A stretch of 8,055 nucleotides of DNA from Candidatus Gastranaerophilales bacterium. GTDB taxonomy: Bacteria; Cyanobacteriota; Vampirovibrionia; Gastranaerophilales; Gastranaerophilaceae. Below the pieces are notes generated by a model. The model did no database searches. It saw nothing but the letters and a program-made list of their open reading frames with translations, and was not told the origin of the DNA. The stretch is taken from assembly GCA_021205645.1 (NCBI GenBank), contig JAJPXE010000215.1:1-8055 (forward strand), written 5' to 3'. Below, piece after piece: positions 1-7,455 of the stretch. Position 1 is the stretch's first letter, and the number at the start of each line of letters is the position of its first letter. The translations under genes and the position numbers were made by a program.

Positions 1-8
1 GTATATTA

Positions 9-1367
9 ATGGTTATGAGGAGAATACCTGTAGCAGAAATATCATTAGTAATACTCGGTTCACTGTTGTATTTCGGGGCGAATATACAGCGGGTGGCAGT
101 TCCGGGTGCCATGTTTGATGTCTTACAGCATGATTTGAATACAACCGCCCAGTGTATAACTTCACTCGGTGCATCGTTTATGTATATTTACGCTTTGAGT
201 CAACTTGTTGTCGGACTTCTTATTGCACGTTTCGGCGGATTTAGGGTTATTACCGCAGGCTCGGTTCTGTTCCTTATCGGAAGTATTCTTTTTCCGTTTT
301 CAAAATCCTTACCGCTTCTGTATTTCAGCAGAGTGTTGATAGGTTTCGGCTCTGCAACATTCTATATAGGTCTGATTAACGAAACAAGACGGCTTGTTCC
401 GAAAAAGAATTTCGGAATTGTATTATCACTGATTTTACTTATAGGATATCTGGGCGGAATTATCGCCAATGCACCGCTAGTCATCTGTATTCGCAATATG
501 GGCTGGAGAGAAACTTTTATTATTACCGGTATTGCAACTGCAGTTATCTGCGGATTATTTATTACAATAGACAAAACAATTCAACACACCCCCGTTGATA
601 AATCCGTACATATGGACTTAGAACTCTTTAAAGAAACTTTTAAGAATAAAAAGAATCTTAATCTATATTCTTTTGCATGCCTGAACTACGGGTTGTATTA
701 TGTTGTACAAACTGTTATTGGCAAGAAATTTCTTGAGGATTTTTGTCTGATGCCGACAATGACGGCTGCAACGGTTTTGTCAATAATGGGGGCACTCTAT
801 GCCGTTTCGGGTTCTATCCTTGCATTTATGAGCAAGGCGGCTTTAAACAGAAGGACAATTTTTTTAAGAATTTCAAGTTTGAATACGCTTTTTGTATTTT
901 TGGCAATACTTGTATGCCTGTTTCTGAATATCAGAACGCCGGTAATAGGATTTTTATTCTGTACAATAGCGTTTGGAGCAAGTTTGTCACCGTTATTGGT
1001 TCCACTGCTTCATGACCTGAACGGTCCGAAAGTTTCAAACACGGCAGTAAGCGTCATGACCTGTGGATTTTATCTTGCAGTCGGAATACTCGGGAACATT
1101 ACAGGATATTTTCTGGATTTGTTCACCCCTGCAATCAATAGCACAGGGCATCTTGTCTACAGTATAAATTCATATATCGCAATATTTATCGTTGCCTCAA
1201 TTCTGGCTCTGTATTCATTTATTAACGTATTTAAGATTGAAGAAAGTGCAAAAACAAAACGACTCATTACTCACATAGAATACGTAAAACACAAAGACGA
1301 AGCCTCTGATGAGGAGTGCGAACACTGGCATGATAAATACGAACATGACCTTTATACTAATGTATAG
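9..1367 (+). CDS. Major facilitator superfamily (MFS) transporter
   Basis: This is a polytopic inner-membrane protein of 452 residues with about twelve hydrophobic segments in two halves, split by a polar loop near residues 187-217. That is the MFS secondary-transporter layout, so it probably moves a small solute using an ion gradient; the substrate cannot be read from the sequence. MFS motif A lies at about residues 69-79 (GLLIARFGGFR), but the usual acidic residue is Ala73. Motif B is clear at 108-116 (RVLIGFGSA), and a glycine-rich TM5 stretch lies at 146-156. The last 30 residues form a soluble tail rich in His, Asp and Glu (His422, 428, 439, 441, 446, plus Cys437), which could bind metal. 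The start is uncertain: ATG at 9 and ATG at 15 are both possible, and only 8 bases precede them. The family call is firm; specificity is unknown. Confidence 0.88.
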   Translation: MVMRRIPVAEISLVILGSLLYFGANIQRVAVPGAMFDVLQHDLNTTAQCITSLGASFMYIYALSQLVVGLLIARFGGFRVITAGSVLFLIGSILFPFSKSLPLLYFSRVLIGFGSATFYIGLINETRRLVPKKNFGIVLSLILLIGYLGGIIANAPLVICIRNMGWRETFIITGIATAVICGLFITIDKTIQHTPVDKSVHMDLELFKETFKNKKNLNLYSFACLNYGLYYVVQTVIGKKFLEDFCLMPTMTAATVLSIMGALYAVSGSILAFMSKAALNRRTIFLRISSLNTLFVFLAILVCLFLNIRTPVIGFLFCTIAFGASLSPLLVPLLHDLNGPKVSNTAVSVMTCGFYLAVGILGNITGYFLDLFTPAINSTGHLVYSINSYIAIFIVASILALYSFINVFKIEESAKTKRLITHIEYVKHKDEASDEECEHWHDKYEHDLYTNV

Positions 1368-1446
1368 GCTGTATTTGTGATTATTAGAGCCTGCCGAAAA
1401 TTTTCAATTTTTCTACAAACTCATATTGTTACATTGCTACAGATTA

Positions 1447-1475
1447 TTGATAGATTTAAAAACTTATGTCATAAT
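1447..1475 (+). promoter_or_regulatory. Candidate sigma70-type promoter of the helicase gene
   Basis: A -35 box TTGATA (1447-1452) and a -10 box CATAAT (1470-1475) are separated by exactly 17 bases, each one mismatch from consensus. Transcription would start near 1482. An ATG at 1484 would then be almost leaderless, which supports the downstream ATG at 1505. The rest of the 116-bp gap after the MFS gene (1368-1446) is AT-rich and shows no convincing terminator. Confidence 0.6.
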
Positions 1476-1495
1476 AGATTAAAATGCGGATAGTT

Positions 1496-1501
1496 GAGGA
1501 G
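1496..1501 (+). promoter_or_regulatory. Ribosome binding site deciding the helicase start
   Basis: GAGGAG lies 3 bases before ATG 1505. The spacing is short but the match is strong. The other in-frame ATG, at 1484, has no Shine-Dalgarno sequence in front of it. Confidence 0.55.
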
Positions 1502-1504
1502 AAA

Positions 1505-3808
1505 ATGTTTGGATTTCCGTTTGAATTAGATGAATTTCAAAAAGATGCGTGTAAATGTATAGAAAATAAGCAAAGCGTTGTAGTATGTGCCCCGACAGGT
1601 GCGGGTAAAACTGTTATTGCAGAATATGCCATTCAGTGTGCTTTAAAAAATGATGAGAGGATTTTTTACACAACCCCGCTAAAGGCATTGTCAAACCAGA
1701 AATTCAGTGATTTTTCACAGAAATACGGCGCCGATAAGGTCGGGCTTTTGACGGGTGATACCTCGTTTAACAGGAATGCCCAAATTGTTGTTATGACAAC
1801 AGAAGTGTTCAGGAACATGCTATACTGTACAAATTTCGGCTCAATAAGTGATAATATGCAAAAAGTCCGATATGTTGTTCTTGATGAAGTTCATTATATG
1901 AATGATGAACAAAGAGGTACAGTATGGGAGGAGAGTATCATATACTGTCCGACTGATGTCAGAATAATCGCATTATCGGCTACCGTAGCAAATGCAGATA
2001 AACTGACCGACTGGATTAATACCGTTCATTCAAAAACCAATCTTATTAACACTGATTTTCGTCCTGTGCCGTTGAGATATTATTATTTTGACAGTTCACA
2101 GCCCGATACATTGCTGCCGTTGCTGTCACCGGGCGGGATTTTGAACAAAAAAATCCGTCCGGAAAAACGTGAGCGCAGATACGGACAAAGAGGCAAACTT
2201 CAACAAAAAAATCATGTTAAGGATGTTGTAAGAAATCTTTATGAAAAAGACATGCTGCCTGCAATATATTTCACATTTTCACGCAAAAAATGTGATGAAC
2301 AGATGGAAAAATGTGCATCTCTCTGCCTTGTAACAAAAGAAGAACAGGACGAAATAAGAAGAATTATTGATGAATATATAGCGGAGAATCCATATTTATA
2401 TAAGAATAAGCACATAGAATTTTTATTACAGGGGGTTGCATCGCATCATGCCGGTTTACTTCCGGGTTGGAAAGTGCTTGTGGAAAAGTTATTTCAAAGG
2501 GGGTTAATCAAGGTTGTGTTTGCAACTGAAACTCTTGCTGCCGGGATAAACATGCCTGCCCGCTCAACGGTAATAAGTTCAATAAGCAAGCGCACGGATG
2601 ATGGTCACAGAACATTGACTCCGAGTGAGTTTTTGCAGATGTCGGGTCGTGCGGGACGACGCGGAATGGATGAAGTCGGCTATGTAACAATCGTGGGAAC
2701 TCAGTTCCAATCGCCGCAGGATGTTGCAGATCTTGTATTAAGCGATGCCAATCCGCTTGAAAGCCGTTTTGCACCGAGTTATTCAATGGTTTTGAATTTA
2801 CTTCAAAGATTTAGTTTGGATGAGGCAAAGGAGCTTATTCTAAAAAGTTTCGGATATTTTACTTCCAATTCAAGGTTAGCAGGTTTAACCGCTCAGCAGG
2901 ATTTGAATAATGAAAAAATCAAAGAAGTATCCGATTTTAAGTGCTGGTGTCAGATGACAAACGAAGATTTGACGGAATATAACAAAATTCGTGATATATA
3001 TGTTCAAAACCGCAGAATATCCAAAACTGTCCGTAAACAGGAAAAACACAAAAACAGACCTCTTTCGCCTGAAGCTCTTGCCTTTGAGGAGATTGTCAAG
3101 ACTCAGCTAAATAAAATGCACTCCTATAACTGTGACAGGTGTAAAATTTATAAAAAACACATGAAGAATATGGATTTACTTAGCAGGTATCACAAACGTG
3201 CAAAAGAGCTTGAAAAAGAAATTGATAATCAAAAAGATATATTCTGGAACAAGTTTTTATCTCACAGGAACGTACTTGAAGTGTACGGTTATTTAACAGA
3301 TGATTATCCGACGGATAGAGGTAAAACAGCATCGCAGGTTCGTTCTGAAAATGAGTTGTTTTTATCGGAGATAATTTTTTCGAATGTGTTGGGTGATTTA
3401 GCTCCGGCAGAGCTTGCTTCGGTAATTTGTGCGATAACAACAGAGGATTTAAGGTCCGATATGTATTCTCAGCTGCCGCTTTCTCAAAAAGTCAGAAAAA
3501 CACTTAACCGCATAAAAGATATCAGAAGAAAACTGGAACGTGTTCAAAACGAGAATAATGTGGATGATTGTATGTATATAAACTCATACTTTTGTGCATT
3601 GATAGAGATGTGGGCAAATGGTGAAGAATGGGACAATATAATCAATCAGACCACAGATATAGGAGAAGGTGACGTAGTGCGGTGTTTCAAGCGTGTAGTG
3701 GATGTATTAAGGCAGTTTACGACAATAGATAATGTTCCAGATTCTCTTGTTTTTACGGCACGTGAAGCAATAGACAGAATATTGCGTGAGCCGATAGATG
3801 TTGATTAA
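1505..3808 (+). CDS. Ski2-like DEVH-box RNA helicase with DSHCT domain
   Basis: A cytoplasmic superfamily 2 ATP-dependent helicase of 767 residues from ATG 1505. Family knowledge suggests RNA unwinding in RNA processing or decay; relatives are yeast Ski2/Mtr4, mycobacterial HelY, plastid ISE2 and cyanobacterial homologues. Visible motifs, numbered from 1505: a Q-like LDxFQ start at 12-16, motif I APTGAGKT 29-36, Ia TPLKALSNQK 57-66, II DEVH 127-130, III SAT 158-160, IV around 254-264, V ATETLAAGINMPA 340-352, VI QMSGRAGRRG 378-387. The C-terminal part from about residue 600 resembles DSHCT (ELASVICA, EMWANGEEWDNI). A charged region at 465-580 contains a CxxC pair (543/546). All catalytic motifs are intact. 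The frame extends 7 residues upstream to ATG 1484, but the promoter and ribosome binding site favour 1505. RNA substrate is unknown. Confidence 0.93.
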   Translation: MFGFPFELDEFQKDACKCIENKQSVVVCAPTGAGKTVIAEYAIQCALKNDERIFYTTPLKALSNQKFSDFSQKYGADKVGLLTGDTSFNRNAQIVVMTTEVFRNMLYCTNFGSISDNMQKVRYVVLDEVHYMNDEQRGTVWEESIIYCPTDVRIIALSATVANADKLTDWINTVHSKTNLINTDFRPVPLRYYYFDSSQPDTLLPLLSPGGILNKKIRPEKRERRYGQRGKLQQKNHVKDVVRNLYEKDMLPAIYFTFSRKKCDEQMEKCASLCLVTKEEQDEIRRIIDEYIAENPYLYKNKHIEFLLQGVASHHAGLLPGWKVLVEKLFQRGLIKVVFATETLAAGINMPARSTVISSISKRTDDGHRTLTPSEFLQMSGRAGRRGMDEVGYVTIVGTQFQSPQDVADLVLSDANPLESRFAPSYSMVLNLLQRFSLDEAKELILKSFGYFTSNSRLAGLTAQQDLNNEKIKEVSDFKCWCQMTNEDLTEYNKIRDIYVQNRRISKTVRKQEKHKNRPLSPEALAFEEIVKTQLNKMHSYNCDRCKIYKKHMKNMDLLSRYHKRAKELEKEIDNQKDIFWNKFLSHRNVLEVYGYLTDDYPTDRGKTASQVRSENELFLSEIIFSNVLGDLAPAELASVICAITTEDLRSDMYSQLPLSQKVRKTLNRIKDIRRKLERVQNENNVDDCMYINSYFCALIEMWANGEEWDNIINQTTDIGEGDVVRCFKRVVDVLRQFTTIDNVPDSLVFTAREAIDRILREPIDVD

Positions 3809-3829
3809 ATTTAAAATTAATCATACAAT
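3801..3829 (+). promoter_or_regulatory. Candidate promoter of atpD-atpC
   Basis: TTGATT (3801-3806) and TACAAT (3824-3829) are 17 bases apart. The -35 box overlaps the stop codon of the helicase gene (TAA 3806-3808). The predicted start near 3836 leaves a leader of about 27 nt before the atpD ATG. The -35 match is moderate (4 of 6), the -10 good (5 of 6). Confidence 0.45.
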
Positions 3830-3862
3830 ATATACATTGAGAGTTTAGATAAGAGGAAAATT

Positions 3863-5275
3863 ATGACAGTATTAGAATATGAATTAGCATTAAATGAGGG
3901 ACAAATAACCCAAATAATAGGACCTGTAGTAGACGTTGAGTTTCCGCACGGAACATTGCCGGAGATATATAACGCACTGAATATAACGACAGAAAACGGC
4001 ACAGTTGTAGCGGAAGTTCAGCAGATGCTCGGCGCAAACAAAGTAAGAACGGTTGCAATGTCGTCAACTGACGGACTTAAAAGAGGAATGAAAGTAATCA
4101 ATACCGGTGAGCCAATAAAAATCCCTGTCGGTAAGCCGATTTTAGGCAGAATTTTGAACGTAATCGGCGAACCTGTTGATAAATTAGGCGTTATTGAAAC
4201 GAATGATTACTTACCGATACACAGAGAATCACCGAAGTTAACCGACCAGAATACGGATGTTGAAATATTAGAAACCGGTATTAAAGCGATAGATTTGTTG
4301 CAACCGTACCAGAAAGGCGGAAAAATCGGGCTTTTTGGCGGAGCAGGTGTCGGCAAAACAGTTCTTATTATGGAGCTTATCCACAATATTGCACAGGAAC
4401 ATTCGGGTGTTTCGGTATTCGGCGGTGTTGGAGAAAGGACACGTGAGGGCAACGACCTCTGGAACGAGATGAAAGAATCGGGCGTTCTTGATAAAGTTGC
4501 ACTAATATACGGTCAGATGAACGAGCCGCCGGGGGCAAGAATGAGAGTCGGTTTGTCAGCTCTTACTGCCGCTGAATATTTCAGAGATTTTTCAAAACAG
4601 GATGTACTGTTGTTTATTGATAACATATTCAGGTTTACTCAGGCAGGCTCCGAGGTGTCGGCATTGTTAGGACGTATGCCGTCTGCAGTAGGCTATCAGC
4701 CGACATTAGGTACCGAAATGGGCGAGTTGCAGGAAAGAATAACATCTACAAAAGATGGTTCTATCACTTCCGTACAGGCGATTTATGTGCCGGCAGATGA
4801 CCTGACTGACCCTGCACCTGCTACAACATTTTCTCACCTTGATGCTTCAACTGTATTGTCAAGGCAAATTGCATCACTGGGTATCTACCCTGCGGTTGAC
4901 CCGCTTGCATCTAATTCAAGAGTGTTAGATCCGAATATTATCGGTGAAGAACACTATGAAACTACAAGAAAAGTGCTTGAAATTCTCCAAAAATATAAAG
5001 AACTTCAAGACATCATTGCTATTCTCGGTATGGACGAATTATCCGAAGAAGATAAAGAAACCGTAAATAGAGCAAGAAAAATCCAGAGGTTCTTATCGCA
5101 GCCGTTCTTTGTTGCGGAGCAGTTCTCGGGCATTTCAGGCAGGTATGTCAAACTTGAAGATACAATCAGAGGGTTTAAAGAAATTATTGAGGGTAAGCAC
5201 GACAATCTGCCGGAGCAGGCGTTTTATATGGTCGGCACGATTGAAGAAGCCGTTGAAAAGGCAAAAACTCTGTAA
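3863..5275 (+). CDS. atpD: F1Fo ATP synthase subunit beta (catalytic)
   Basis: Catalytic subunit of the F1 head; three copies alternate with alpha and make ATP from ADP and phosphate as the gamma shaft turns, on the cytoplasmic face of the membrane. The 470 residues are normal family length. Visible landmarks: N-terminal beta-barrel with IIGPVVDVEFP (18-28); Walker A GGAGVGKT (159-166); the GERTREGNDLW segment carrying the catalytic Glu191; Walker B VLLFIDNIFRF (248-258) with Asp253; the alpha/beta signature PAVDPLASNS (343-352); and an exact DELSEED loop (391-397), which contacts gamma and epsilon. AGAGGA at 3852-3857 lies 5 bases before the ATG and fixes the start. atpC follows after 16 bp. 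The gene before it is a helicase, not atpG, so this is the split beta-epsilon arrangement of Cyanobacteria. In that lineage the gene is often named atpB. Confidence 0.98.
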   Translation: MTVLEYELALNEGQITQIIGPVVDVEFPHGTLPEIYNALNITTENGTVVAEVQQMLGANKVRTVAMSSTDGLKRGMKVINTGEPIKIPVGKPILGRILNVIGEPVDKLGVIETNDYLPIHRESPKLTDQNTDVEILETGIKAIDLLQPYQKGGKIGLFGGAGVGKTVLIMELIHNIAQEHSGVSVFGGVGERTREGNDLWNEMKESGVLDKVALIYGQMNEPPGARMRVGLSALTAAEYFRDFSKQDVLLFIDNIFRFTQAGSEVSALLGRMPSAVGYQPTLGTEMGELQERITSTKDGSITSVQAIYVPADDLTDPAPATTFSHLDASTVLSRQIASLGIYPAVDPLASNSRVLDPNIIGEEHYETTRKVLEILQKYKELQDIIAILGMDELSEEDKETVNRARKIQRFLSQPFFVAEQFSGISGRYVKLEDTIRGFKEIIEGKHDNLPEQAFYMVGTIEEAVEKAKTL

Positions 5276-5291
5276 TCTGCGAGGATCGATT

Positions 5292-5690
5292 ATGCGTTTA
5301 AAACTGATAACTCACGATAGAATAGTATTTGATGAAGAAGTCGATGAAATCTACACAAGAGGCGTTGACGGTGAATTTGGTATACTTCAAAACCATATTC
5401 CGGTAATGACCGCACTTGATGTTGGTGTAACAAGGGCTGTTCAGGGTGAAAAGCTGCGGTTATTTACAACAATGGGCGGTATTCTACAGTTTAAGGATAA
5501 TGAAGCGATTATATTAACTGATACGGCAGAAACGGGTGATGATATAGACATAACCCGTGCAAAAGCTGCAAAAGAGCGTGCGGAGGCCCGTCTTGCGGAC
5601 AAGACCGCTGAGGTTGATGCACAAAGAGCAGAGGCGGCACTTGCCAGAGCAAAAGCACGGTTAAAAGCGGCAATGAATGATGATGTTTAA
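5292..5690 (+). CDS. atpC: F1Fo ATP synthase subunit epsilon
   Basis: Central-stalk subunit that joins gamma to the c-ring and can restrain ATP hydrolysis through its C-terminal helices. It has 132 residues, the usual length. Residues 1-85 form the beta-sandwich, with the typical GEFGILQNHIPVMT stretch (27-40). Residues 86-127 are two Ala/Arg/Lys/Glu-rich helices separated by a turn near 105, the hairpin that can extend to inhibit the enzyme. GAGG at 5281-5284, 7 bases before the ATG, decides this start; a longer open frame reaching back to 5109 would overlap atpD and add unrelated sequence. Both helices are complete, so the inhibitory form is possible. No terminator is visible after the stop. 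Confidence 0.96.
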   Translation: MRLKLITHDRIVFDEEVDEIYTRGVDGEFGILQNHIPVMTALDVGVTRAVQGEKLRLFTTMGGILQFKDNEAIILTDTAETGDDIDITRAKAAKERAEARLADKTAEVDAQRAEAALARAKARLKAAMNDDV

Positions 5691-5731
5691 TCATATAGTA
5701 TTTATATTTCGGGCTGAATTTGGCAGGAGAG

Positions 5732-6577
5732 ATGTTTAAAAAAATATGCCGGAAAATTTCAATACATACTGTTTTGATAATTGTGTCACTGTTATCAATA
5801 TTTCCGTTTATATGGCTGTTGTCGACCTCTCTAAAGGGGGTTAATGAAAATATATTTGCTTATCCGCCCTCAATAATCCCGACTGATTTTACACTTGGCA
5901 ATTATACAGGTGTCTGGTATCAGGTTGATTTTATAGCATATTTTATTAATAGCATGATTGTTGCAGGGTTCACGGTATTATTGAATCTCGTTTTATCAGC
6001 TCTTGCAGCTTATCCGCTTGCAAGAATGGAATTTTACGGTAAAAAAATTGTATTCTTTTCGGTGCTTGCTACTATTATGATACCGTTCCAATCCATAATG
6101 CTGCCCGTGTATCTTATTACCATTAAGTTAAACCTCATTGACAGCGTTAATAATTTCATGGGTTATCTGGGATTAATTCTTCCATTTGCGGTTAATGCGT
6201 TCGGAATATTTTTGATGCGTCAGGCATTTATAAAGATACCACGGGAGTTAGAAGATGCGGCTATAATTGACGGATGTAATGTACTTCAAATGTTTATGAG
6301 AGTATGTGTCCCGATGATTAAACCATCGCTGGCAGTGCTTGCTATTTTTACTTTTATCGGGTCGTGGGGTGAGTTTTTATGGCCGAGCATTGTTTTGACA
6401 AAAGAGTCTATGTACACTTTGCCGGTAGGGATAAATAATTTGCAGGGAATGTTCTCATCAAATTGGAGATTTATTGCGGCAGGCTCAATCCTTGCCACCA
6501 TACCGATAGTTATATTTTTCCTTGCAATGCAAAAGTACTTTATCTCAGGTGAAACAGAAGGTGCCGTAAAAGGTTAA
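5732..6577 (+). CDS. Carbohydrate ABC transporter permease, MalG/UgpE type
   Basis: Inner-membrane permease, one half of the channel of a binding-protein-dependent sugar (or glycerol-3-phosphate-like) importer. From ATG 5732 it has 281 residues. An N-terminal membrane segment (12-30) is followed by LSTSLKG, typical of this family, then a periplasmic loop and about five more helices. The EAA loop that docks the ATPase is clear at 174-198 (EDAAIIDGC, ending VPMIKP; Asp180 and Gly181 conserved). The C-terminus ends about 15 residues after the last helix. The start is unsure: AGGAGAG (5725-5731) directly abuts ATG 5732, while the in-frame TTG at 5720 (285 residues) has no clear ribosome site. It lies 41 bp after atpC on the same strand and may be read through from the atp promoter. 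No binding protein, partner permease or ATPase lies in the window, so the substrate is unknown. Confidence 0.9.
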   Translation: MFKKICRKISIHTVLIIVSLLSIFPFIWLLSTSLKGVNENIFAYPPSIIPTDFTLGNYTGVWYQVDFIAYFINSMIVAGFTVLLNLVLSALAAYPLARMEFYGKKIVFFSVLATIMIPFQSIMLPVYLITIKLNLIDSVNNFMGYLGLILPFAVNAFGIFLMRQAFIKIPRELEDAAIIDGCNVLQMFMRVCVPMIKPSLAVLAIFTFIGSWGEFLWPSIVLTKESMYTLPVGINNLQGMFSSNWRFIAAGSILATIPIVIFFLAMQKYFISGETEGAVKG

Positions 6578-6592
6578 ACTGCTGATATATAA

Positions 6593-6604
6593 GGCATGCA
6601 TGCC
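6593..6604. repeat. Perfect 12-bp palindrome between convergent genes
   Basis: GGCATGCATGCC is its own reverse complement. It sits in the 39-bp gap between the stops of the permease gene (+) and recO (-). As RNA it gives only a 4-bp stem with a 4-base loop and has no T-run on either side, so it is a poor intrinsic terminator; a protein-binding site or chance are equally possible. Confidence 0.5.
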
Positions 6605-6616
6605 GGATAGCTCGAT

Positions 6617-7384
6617 TTACACCATTTCCGCAATGATTTTATCCGATTTGAACTTTTTGTCGCAGTGCAGTGATAAATAATCTTTTAATAGCTTAAAACA
6701 CGCCCCGCAAACCCTGTCGGTTGCTTTTCTGTCATAATTGCTTTCATAATCAAAATCAAATTGCAGCATTGCAACAAGAAAATCTCTTAATTTGTAATGT
6801 AACCGAAGCGGGATATGATATTTTGTATTGCACTGTGTGCAAATAACACCGCCTCTTTCTTTGGAAAAAAACATATCATCATCAAGAATACGTTTGCCGC
6901 AGCACAGGCATGTGTCAAATTCCGGTATAATTCCTGATATTAGCATCATTTTTAATTGGAACTTTATTACTGCAATCATAATATCTTTTTTTTGAACGGT
7001 ATTTGATATTTTTTCAAGAGCTGAATATAGCAATTGATAGACTTCATCAGACGAGGGGTCGTCCTCAAGTCCGAAATTAGCGACAATTTCGGAAATATAT
7101 GATGAGAACATGAGCTTTGGCATGTCCCCGCGTATTTTTCTGAATGAGTTAATGGTTTGTGCCTGACAGACAGTATCGAGGTTTCTGCCTTTTGAAAACA
7201 AAAGAGTGTTGGCAATGAACAAATCCATTCTTGCTCCGAGTTTGCTTTTCGGGCGTTTTACACCCTTTGCAACACTTCTTATAAGCCCTCTGTCACGGGA
7301 ATACATCACCATTATCCTGTCTGCATCACTTAAATCGTACGAACGCAGATTTATTGCATCGGTTGTATAATTTCTATCCGCCAA
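6617..7384 (-). CDS. recO: DNA repair protein RecO
   Basis: Recombination mediator that, with RecR and often RecF, loads RecA onto SSB-coated single-stranded DNA during gap repair, and can anneal strands. It has 255 residues from TTG 7384. The N-terminal OB-fold shows the family pattern LRSYDLSDADRIM (13-25), then KGVKRPKSKLGARMDLF (40-56). The helical C-terminal domain carries a four-cysteine zinc site (Cys159, Cys162, Cys182, Cys185), with another CxxC at 226/229. The open frame runs 21 residues further to TTG 7447, but that extension (rich in Leu, Cys, Arg) has no counterpart in RecO. AGGAGA lies 6 bases before TTG 7384, so that TTG is the likely start. It follows the thioredoxin gene by 71 bp on the same strand. 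A TAGAAT -10-like box lies between them, but no matching -35 is convincing, so co-transcription is likelier. Confidence 0.93.
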   Translation of the reverse strand: MADRNYTTDAINLRSYDLSDADRIMVMYSRDRGLIRSVAKGVKRPKSKLGARMDLFIANTLLFSKGRNLDTVCQAQTINSFRKIRGDMPKLMFSSYISEIVANFGLEDDPSSDEVYQLLYSALEKISNTVQKKDIMIAVIKFQLKMMLISGIIPEFDTCLCCGKRILDDDMFFSKERGGVICTQCNTKYHIPLRLHYKLRDFLVAMLQFDFDYESNYDRKATDRVCGACFKLLKDYLSLHCDKKFKSDKIIAEMV

Positions 7385-7390
7385 ATTAAT

Positions 7391-7396
7391 TCTCCT
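7391..7396 (-). promoter_or_regulatory. Ribosome binding site deciding the recO TTG start
   Basis: Read on the - strand, AGGAGA is followed by 6 bases and TTG (7384-7382). Strength and spacing are both near ideal, which outweighs the rarity of TTG as a start. Confidence 0.75.
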
Positions 7397-7455
7397 GAGT
7401 AATATTCTACAACAGAATGCAAGATTTGAACAGAGCCGGTCAAACAAAAGTAATA

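Noticed and set aside
743..1015. 90-residue open frame inside the MFS gene
   Set aside because: Lies wholly within the MFS coding frame on the same strand, has no ribosome site and shows no domain character; a frame shadow.
1394..1412. Possible terminator after the MFS gene (GAAAATTTTC followed by TTTTTC)
   Set aside because: The stem is AT-only with no proper loop; AGGCT (1366-1370) with AGCCT (1388-1392) is also too weak with a 17-base loop.
2508..2786. Antisense open frame within the helicase gene, and similar ones at 3180-3440, 4207-4452 and 6286-6501
   Set aside because: They run opposite well-conserved coding sequence and show no domain features or start signals.
5109..5291. Upstream extension of the atpC frame into atpD
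   Set aside because: It overlaps atpD in another frame, has no epsilon-like sequence, and a ribosome site directly precedes ATG 5292.
5694..5699. TATAGT as a -10 box for the permease gene
   Set aside because: No acceptable -35 hexamer lies 16-18 bases upstream.
7401..7406. TAGAAT (- strand) as a -10 box for recO
   Set aside because: The best -35 at 17 bases matches only 3 of 6 positions; the good TTGACC is 28 bases away.
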